Positions 15,598-19,953 of a DNA stretch of 19,953 bases are shown here, in pieces (positions within the stretch are counted from its first letter, which is position 1; every line of letters begins with the position of its first letter). The stretch comes from Desulfolinea sp964487745. GTDB taxonomy: Bacteria > Chloroflexota > Anaerolineae > Anaerolineales > Villigracilaceae. The notes under the pieces were generated by a model. The model made no database searches. It was not told the origin of the DNA and saw only the letters and a program-made list of their open reading frames with translations. The position numbers and the translations under genes are program-made. The DNA is taken from positions 1 to 19,953 of the forward strand of contig CAZASG010000063.1 of assembly GCA_964487745.1 (NCBI GenBank), written 5' to 3'.

Positions 15598-16779
15598 ATG
15601 TCTGAAAATACAAACCCCATCGAAAGTCAAATTGAATCAGGTGAAGTACGCGGCACAGAACAGGAAGCGCTGAATGACGCCACCTTTGAACCCCAATCCT
15701 ACGTGGAACAGACCGGCGATTATCGGCAGTCCGAAGCCGTTCAGCAAGATTTTGAAACCGTAGTGGATAGTACAGCTACCGCAGGCGAAATCCCCTCAAC
15801 CGCCAAAGACAACATCAGCGATGGCGAGTCGGAAAAAACAGCAAAAGATCCGCTGACAGGCAAAGGCGGCGAAGATCAGGGTAGTTCATCTGACAACGAA
15901 AGCTCGAATGATGTCGTCATGGATCAAACAAAAGCGAGCGACACCCAAACAGGCGCAGTATCTGAAGACAAACCTGTTAGCAGAGAAGCAGAAGGTGTGC
16001 CACCCAGCGAGATCGATGGGAATGATCCCGTCTACGAGATGGACACAGACGCTCCGGGCTCTGACAAAGATTTCAGCGAAGAGACAAATGAACCTATCGG
16101 GAATACCGGAGAAGTAGACCCGCAACGTTTGGGGGATGAGAATCTTCCCCAAGAATTACTCACTCCGCAAGAAGGACCCGGCATGAAGGGACCGCGAAGC
16201 GGCGGTAAGAAACCCGGCTCAGTGCCCAAATCCGGTGGCGGACCTCCCGTTGGTGGTCGCGGCGCCGGCTCAAAAAGCAGCGGAGGCGGCTATCATGAAC
16301 ACGGCAGCACCATGGGCAATTACTTATTCATGCAAATGGTCTTCAGTGGCAAGCACGGCTATGTGATGGAAAAAGACGGCAAAGGCGTCTGGGCTTTTGA
16401 AGAAGACGGTTTTCACTACTATGAAGATTTTGAGATCGTAAACCAGACCGGACAAACCTTCGACGGTGATACAGGGATGCCCTACACTGGCTCCTTTGGT
16501 GGCGGCGAAGATCCTGATCCCAAAGAGCCAATGGGTGGACCGAACACCGAAAGCGGACGCTTCTCTCCTGTGGTCGGCTTGGGAGGCGGCAGCGATAAAA
16601 GCGGCGGGACGCCCGGCGATAAAGATGGTGACGACGACTCCGGAAAATTCTTGATGGATGGCACCCTCAGCGGCGATGGCGGCGGATTTGTTGATCCCGG
16701 CGATCTGGATTACTACACCCCCACAGACATTGCTGAAGCAAATGAGAAAACCAAGAAATCTACTGAAGGCAGAGGCTAA
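15598..16779 (+). CDS. Acidic/Gly-rich protein, paralogue 2 of the DDAT-EP family
   Basis: A 393-residue protein of unknown function, again without signal peptide or membrane segment. It opens with the shared tag LNDATFEPQSYVEQTGDYRQ (25-44). Residues 50-190 are acidic and Ser/Thr-rich. Residues 194-236 are Gly/Pro/Lys-rich and basic. Residues 237-300 are the only part that looks folded: NYLFMQMVFSGKHGYVME followed by alternating aromatics in WAFEEDGFHYYEDFEIV. The remainder is Gly/Asp-rich, ending in a short polar tail. It differs from paralogues 1 and 3 in lacking the SPDDVK and INLPGP modules, so only the N-terminal tag is common to all three. AAGGAAG precedes the ATG at good spacing. It is probably co-transcribed with its neighbours. 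Confidence 0.85.
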   Translation: MSENTNPIESQIESGEVRGTEQEALNDATFEPQSYVEQTGDYRQSEAVQQDFETVVDSTATAGEIPSTAKDNISDGESEKTAKDPLTGKGGEDQGSSSDNESSNDVVMDQTKASDTQTGAVSEDKPVSREAEGVPPSEIDGNDPVYEMDTDAPGSDKDFSEETNEPIGNTGEVDPQRLGDENLPQELLTPQEGPGMKGPRSGGKKPGSVPKSGGGPPVGGRGAGSKSSGGGYHEHGSTMGNYLFMQMVFSGKHGYVMEKDGKGVWAFEEDGFHYYEDFEIVNQTGQTFDGDTGMPYTGSFGGGEDPDPKEPMGGPNTESGRFSPVVGLGGGSDKSGGTPGDKDGDDDSGKFLMDGTLSGDGGGFVDPGDLDYYTPTDIAEANEKTKKSTEGRG

Positions 16780-16808
16780 ACGTACGTTATAGAGAAAAGG
16801 ATAGGATA

Positions 16809-17747
16809 ATGGAAGACACAAAAAATACCCCCGAACAAAATATTGAAGCAAATGAAATACGCAACACCACCAACGAAAGCCTCGATGATGCCACCTACGA
16901 ACCCCGCGCTCATGTCGAAAACAGCGGCGATTACACGCAATCAGAAGATATCCAGCGAACCCTGGCCGAACTCGCAGAAAACGAAGAAAGGGGTCTTGCA
17001 GAGCAAACCGAGATCCGCGGCGATCTGGATAGCACCACATCCGATCAGGATGAAGAAGATAAAGATGAAGCTACGCCCATCAATCTCCCCGGCCCACAGC
17101 CCGCGAATGAAGATGTTGCACTCTCACCCGATGATGTAAAACTGAGCGAAGAACCCGAACCTGGGCCCGACCCATTTAAAGATGTATCCGATCTTCCAAT
17201 CCCGGTTTTCAATGAGGATGATGGCAATGTTGATGTCTCTCCAATCCCGGTGCCTTTGCCTAACCCAGCGGATGGTGGCAATGTCGCCAGTGAAGATGAT
17301 TGGGAAGCCCCCAATGCCAATCTTGCAAAAGGCGGCGATCCGCATGACCCACCTCCTCCCCCTGACTTGACTGGAGACAGAGAACTTTCGCCTGATGATG
17401 TCAAACTGGAACCTGCCCCGGATTTTGAAGCCCTGAATGAAGGTGAACGAGCCGTAGTGGACGTAATTGGCAGAGCAATCACAGATGAAGAATACCGCGC
17501 CGCATTATTTACTGATGCACAGGCAGCGACATCCGACCACGCTGTTACCGAAGAAGATCAAGCCGGATTGAACGAAATGACCCCGGAAGCCTTTGAGTTC
17601 TTCTCCGCTGAAGTGGAAGCCCGTTTATCTGTTGCCGGAGAACAACAAACATTGGCTCAAGTGGTCCATGCTGTTTGGCGCGATCTCAACCCCGGCGGAT
17701 TGGTTTATGTCCTGACCTACAAAATCCCGCAATATCATCTCTCATAG
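16809..17747 (+). CDS. DDAT-EP family paralogue 3 with a C-terminal NHLP/Os1348-like domain
   Basis: A 312-residue protein. The shared tag LDDATYEPRAHVENSGDYTQ is at 25-44. Residues 86-98 repeat the DEATPINLPGPQP module of paralogue 1, and SPDDVK occurs at 106-111 and 194-199. The middle (112-205) is Pro/Asp-rich and likely disordered. Residues about 210-275 look folded: ERAVVDVIGRAITDEEYR, then AALFTDAQAA, an acidic helix start and LNEMTPEAFEFF. This pattern resembles the NHLP-clan leader domains of RiPP precursors (the Os1348/Franean1_4349 type), which begin with a helix, a D-x-x-(F/Y)-R-x-x-L-(F/L) step and a later T-x-E-E turn. A hydrophobic C-terminal stretch (about 281-312) follows. The NHLP likeness is from memory and needs a profile search. 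No modifying enzyme is adjacent. Confidence 0.82.
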   Translation: MEDTKNTPEQNIEANEIRNTTNESLDDATYEPRAHVENSGDYTQSEDIQRTLAELAENEERGLAEQTEIRGDLDSTTSDQDEEDKDEATPINLPGPQPANEDVALSPDDVKLSEEPEPGPDPFKDVSDLPIPVFNEDDGNVDVSPIPVPLPNPADGGNVASEDDWEAPNANLAKGGDPHDPPPPPDLTGDRELSPDDVKLEPAPDFEALNEGERAVVDVIGRAITDEEYRAALFTDAQAATSDHAVTEEDQAGLNEMTPEAFEFFSAEVEARLSVAGEQQTLAQVVHAVWRDLNPGGLVYVLTYKIPQYHLS

Positions 17748-17780
17748 AAGTTCACAAAAAACTAAACAAGGAGAAAGCAA

Positions 17781-18293
17781 ATGAAAACCAATACCCGTGC
17801 TCATAAGAAATATCTTGTCATCTTATGCATTTTGGCGATCTTTCTAAGCACGATGGCTTGTACAGTGCCTTTCAAGATCGTCCCCAACACCGGATCCGAG
17901 GGAGATTCGCCTCGAGGTGAAGAACCATTTCCGGGAGAGGAATTCCACCCGGGCGAAGAACCGCCTCCCGGCGAAGAGCCACCGCATGAAGAACCGATGA
18001 ACGATGAAGAAGCAATCAAACAAGCTTTGATGGCAGAGCTCGGCTGGAGCGAGTCTGAAATACAACTCAACATCGGCAGAATGGATAATCGCTTTGCCGA
18101 AGGCGGTGTCAGCAAAGGCGGTGAGATGGGTGGGGCAATGTGGCTAGCAGCTAAGGAGCATGATGGAAGATGGGTAATCATTCACCACGGGCACGATATC
18201 CCCACTTGTGATCAAGTGCAAAACTATAATATCCCGCCTGATTGGGCTCCCAACTGCTGGGACGAAGCCTCGGGCACAGCGATTGAGCGCTAG
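17781..18293 (+). CDS. Small lipoprotein with PGEE repeats and a C-terminal extracytoplasmic domain
   Basis: A 170-residue exported protein. A basic N-terminus and hydrophobic helix lead to STMAC (Cys27), a slightly degenerate lipobox. The linker (41-72) contains tandem PGEE-type repeats. Residues 74-170 form a small domain with a GGAMWLAAKEHDGRWVII core and two Cys (143, 159) that may form a disulphide, ending CWDEASG. Similar W-L-A-A-K...G-x-W-x-(I/V) domains with a late Cys-W/V-D occur in many uncharacterised bacterial lipoproteins, by recollection. AAGGAG is 7 nt before the ATG. It is 33 nt after paralogue 3 and is the last gene before the terminator. It would be the operon's surface component; its ligand is unknown. 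Confidence 0.85.
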   Translation: MKTNTRAHKKYLVILCILAIFLSTMACTVPFKIVPNTGSEGDSPRGEEPFPGEEFHPGEEPPPGEEPPHEEPMNDEEAIKQALMAELGWSESEIQLNIGRMDNRFAEGGVSKGGEMGGAMWLAAKEHDGRWVIIHHGHDIPTCDQVQNYNIPPDWAPNCWDEASGTAIER

Positions 18294-18329
18294 AGAAAGA
18301 ACGAAGTTACAGAAAAGAGTTTGAAAGTT

Positions 18330-18374
18330 AGACAACAAAAAATGAGCGGATAGCCCGCTCATTTTTTGTTGTCT
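18330..18374. terminator. Bidirectional intrinsic terminator between convergent genes
   Basis: A perfect 20-bp inverted repeat (18330-18349 with 18355-18374) has a 5-nt loop. The stem contains an A6 run on the left and a T6 run on the right, giving U-runs in both directions. It serves the lipoprotein end (plus) and the kinase gene end (minus), whose stop codon is 3 nt away. Confidence 0.92.
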
Positions 18375-18376
18375 AT

Positions 18377-19825
18377 TTATTCACCGTGCTCCCAAGCTGC
18401 ACAAGTTTGGAAACTGTCATTGGCTTCATCGGGGCGACCGAGCGCTTCCAGCAGCCCGCCACGGTCACACCATAACCAGGCATAGGGTTGATGCTCTTCG
18501 TCAGGGACAAGCCTAAGCGCCTTATCCAACGCATCTAATGCACCTTCCATATCCCCCTGCTCAATGCGTTGGTTGCTCAATTCTGAACAGCTTTCGGGTG
18601 AAGAACAGGATGTAAAGCCACCAGAGAAGGCGATGAGCGCGATCACTATTGTGATCAACCCTACGATTCCTGCAATTGCCAATGTAGGTGGCTTCTTTTT
18701 GGACGACTCACTTTTGGGGGCTGGCTCTATCTTCTTTTTAGGCACCGGTTCGGGTTCGGTTGAAACAGCGACATCTTCACTTATCGAAACTTCTGTCTCC
18801 ATAACGGAGGCAGGCTCTTCGTCCACGGGTGAGGCGGGTTCGTCATCCAGAAATTCTGCCATCGTCTCTTCCCCCATCACCTCGGTTGACAGCTCGGATA
18901 TTTCATCCGTTTTTTCTTCCAGCATCGTGGGGAGCGATGAAATATCCGCCGCTTCTGAGATGTCTGCTTCATCCAGTTGGGCAATGATCTCCGGGGTGAG
19001 AGCTTCTTCAAAAGCATTATAGAGTTCAAACGCGGTTTGATAACGCTCTTGCGACTCTTTCTCTACGGCTTTGAATATCACCTTCTCCAAAGAAAAGGGA
19101 ATATTAGGACGAAGTGTGGATGGGGCTGGCAGGGGTTCGGTAACATGTTTTTGAATAATTGCCAGAGGGGTATTGGATGTAAAGGGCACCTTGCCCGTAA
19201 GCATTTCAAAAAGGACGATGCCGAGGGAGTAAATATCGCTGGCAGTGTCCAAATCGAGCCCCTTGCCTTGTTCGGGCGACATATACGTCGGCGTACCGAT
19301 GAGCGAGCCTGTGGCTGTGAATTGCATATCGCTCATCATGCGCGCAATACCGAAATCGGTAATGAAGGCATCGTTCTCTCTATTTAGCAGGATGTTGGAG
19401 GGCTTAATATCGCGATGAATAATGCCCCGTTCATGGGCGTAATCGAGCGCGCTCGCTACCTGATAGAGCGTCTTTTTCACTTGCTTAAGCGGCAGATATT
19501 TACCCGCCCGTGATAATTCAGCCATTCTGGATTGTAAGGTTCCCCCATTAATAAATTCCATGATCATATAATAATCATCGTCTTCATGATTGTAATCATG
19601 GATCTGGACAATATTGGGATGCCGCAAAGCAGCCACTGCCCTGGCTTCGCGCTCGAAGCGAGCGAGGAACTCTTCACCTTCAGAAAGATAAGTATGCAAT
19701 ATCTTTATCGTGATATAACGATCCAGTTTTTCATGGTGGGCTTTATAAACTTCAGCCATGCCGCCTTTACCGAGGCGCTCCAGTAATCTATATTTACCGA
19801 GTGTCGTGTCAACCCTGTTTGCCAT
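18377..19825 (-). CDS. Transmembrane Ser/Thr protein kinase (PknB-like) with an extracytoplasmic TPR-like tail
   Basis: A 482-residue Hanks-type kinase. The catalytic domain spans about 11-275: Gly loop LGKGGMAEVY (18-27), ATP Lys in ITIK (Lys41), HRDIKPSN (137-144), DFG (157-159) and GTPTYMSPEQ (177-186). The activation loop has Thr170 and Thr172, the usual autophosphorylation region. An acidic Ser/Thr/Pro-rich juxtamembrane linker (280-375) and a Lys cluster precede one membrane helix (about 381-400). The outside part (404-482) looks like one or two TPR units and has four Cys (407, 413, 453, 475). PASTA repeats are absent. Start: GTG at 19834 is in frame, but GGAG lies 8 nt before the ATG at 19825, so ATG is chosen. 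It converges on the FHA-containing operon and is a natural partner for it (inference). Confidence 0.92.
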   Translation of the reverse strand: MANRVDTTLGKYRLLERLGKGGMAEVYKAHHEKLDRYITIKILHTYLSEGEEFLARFEREARAVAALRHPNIVQIHDYNHEDDDYYMIMEFINGGTLQSRMAELSRAGKYLPLKQVKKTLYQVASALDYAHERGIIHRDIKPSNILLNRENDAFITDFGIARMMSDMQFTATGSLIGTPTYMSPEQGKGLDLDTASDIYSLGIVLFEMLTGKVPFTSNTPLAIIQKHVTEPLPAPSTLRPNIPFSLEKVIFKAVEKESQERYQTAFELYNAFEEALTPEIIAQLDEADISEAADISSLPTMLEEKTDEISELSTEVMGEETMAEFLDDEPASPVDEEPASVMETEVSISEDVAVSTEPEPVPKKKIEPAPKSESSKKKPPTLAIAGIVGLITIVIALIAFSGGFTSCSSPESCSELSNQRIEQGDMEGALDALDKALRLVPDEEHQPYAWLWCDRGGLLEALGRPDEANDSFQTCAAWEHGE

Positions 19826-19867
19826 AGACTTCACTCCCTATTGAGAACCCAAAACTAAAGATGAACT

Positions 19868-19893
19868 ATTTTACATTAAAAAGAGACCGTCAA
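19868..19893 (-). promoter_or_regulatory. Weak candidate promoter for the kinase gene
   Basis: On the minus strand TTGACG (19888-19893) is followed after 14 nt by TAAAAT (19868-19873). The spacing is shorter than ideal, so confidence is low. The rest of 19826-19953 shows no gene. Confidence 0.22.
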
Positions 19894-19953
19894 GGCGTTT
19901 GGCAGTGGCTAAGTTTATAGGCATACAAACTCAATAACATGCTTCTTGTTGTA

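Noticed and set aside
16324..17040. Long minus-strand open frame (238 codons) across paralogues 2 and 3
   Set aside because: Antisense to well-supported genes with ribosome sites and a shared N-terminal motif; Cys/Arg/Phe-rich translation typical of a shadow frame.
9320..18293. Identification as a type VII (ESX) secretion locus
   Set aside because: Kinase, FHA and FtsK/HerA-type ATPase are present, but there is no WXG100 protein, EccB/EccD-like membrane protein or mycosin-type protease, and the ATPase has a single motor domain.

Overview
The window looks like a chromosomal segment of a member of the Chloroflexota, probably Anaerolineae-like. This is inferred from the lipoproteins with Pro/Ala/Glu-rich linkers, the make-up of the branched-chain-type transporter cluster, the transmembrane Ser/Thr kinase and an NHLP/Os1348-like domain. 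No rRNA, tRNA or marker gene fixes the taxonomy. No CRISPR array, transposase or integrase was found.

Left half (about 20-8750, minus strand). This is a branched-chain amino acid/amide-type (Liv/HAAT) ABC importer interleaved with two acyl-CoA ligase family genes. In transcription order it runs: promoter near 8737, livG (ATPase), a long-chain acyl-CoA synthetase-like enzyme (4-nt overlap with livG), a palindromic intergenic element, livH and livM (permeases, 3 nt apart), a 292-nt gap, a lipoprotein substrate-binding protein, a GC-rich hairpin, livF (ATPase), a divergent PaaK-like adenylate-forming protein, and a strong terminator at 21-55. The layout suggests uptake of an organic acid or amide followed by activation to its CoA thioester. 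The substrate cannot be read from the sequence.

Divergent spacer (8695-9319). There is no convincing protein gene here. It holds the liv promoter with an inverted repeat over its -10, a candidate plus-strand promoter, and a terminator-like hairpin that neither flanking operon explains, so a small RNA is possible.

Right half (9320-19825). This is an accessory-looking set of genes with a signalling flavour. On the plus strand: an actin/Hsp70-like ATPase fused to an FHA (phosphothreonine-binding) domain; a 930-residue HerA/FtsK-type ATPase with a hydrophobic segment inside a Ser/Thr-rich linker; a small protein with a C-x2-C-x3-C cluster; three tandem acidic, low-complexity paralogues sharing an N-terminal DDAT-x-EP...GDY-x-Q motif; and a small lipoprotein. 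A perfect 20-bp bidirectional terminator separates these from a convergent minus-strand gene for a transmembrane Ser/Thr kinase with an extracytoplasmic TPR-like tail. Kinase, FHA reader and a shared Thr-containing N-terminal tag on three tandem proteins suggest a phosphorylation-controlled machine (assembly or export) acting on the acidic paralogues. This is inference, and it is the most interesting candidate new system in the window. The third paralogue ends in a domain resembling NHLP/Os1348-type RiPP-precursor leader domains.
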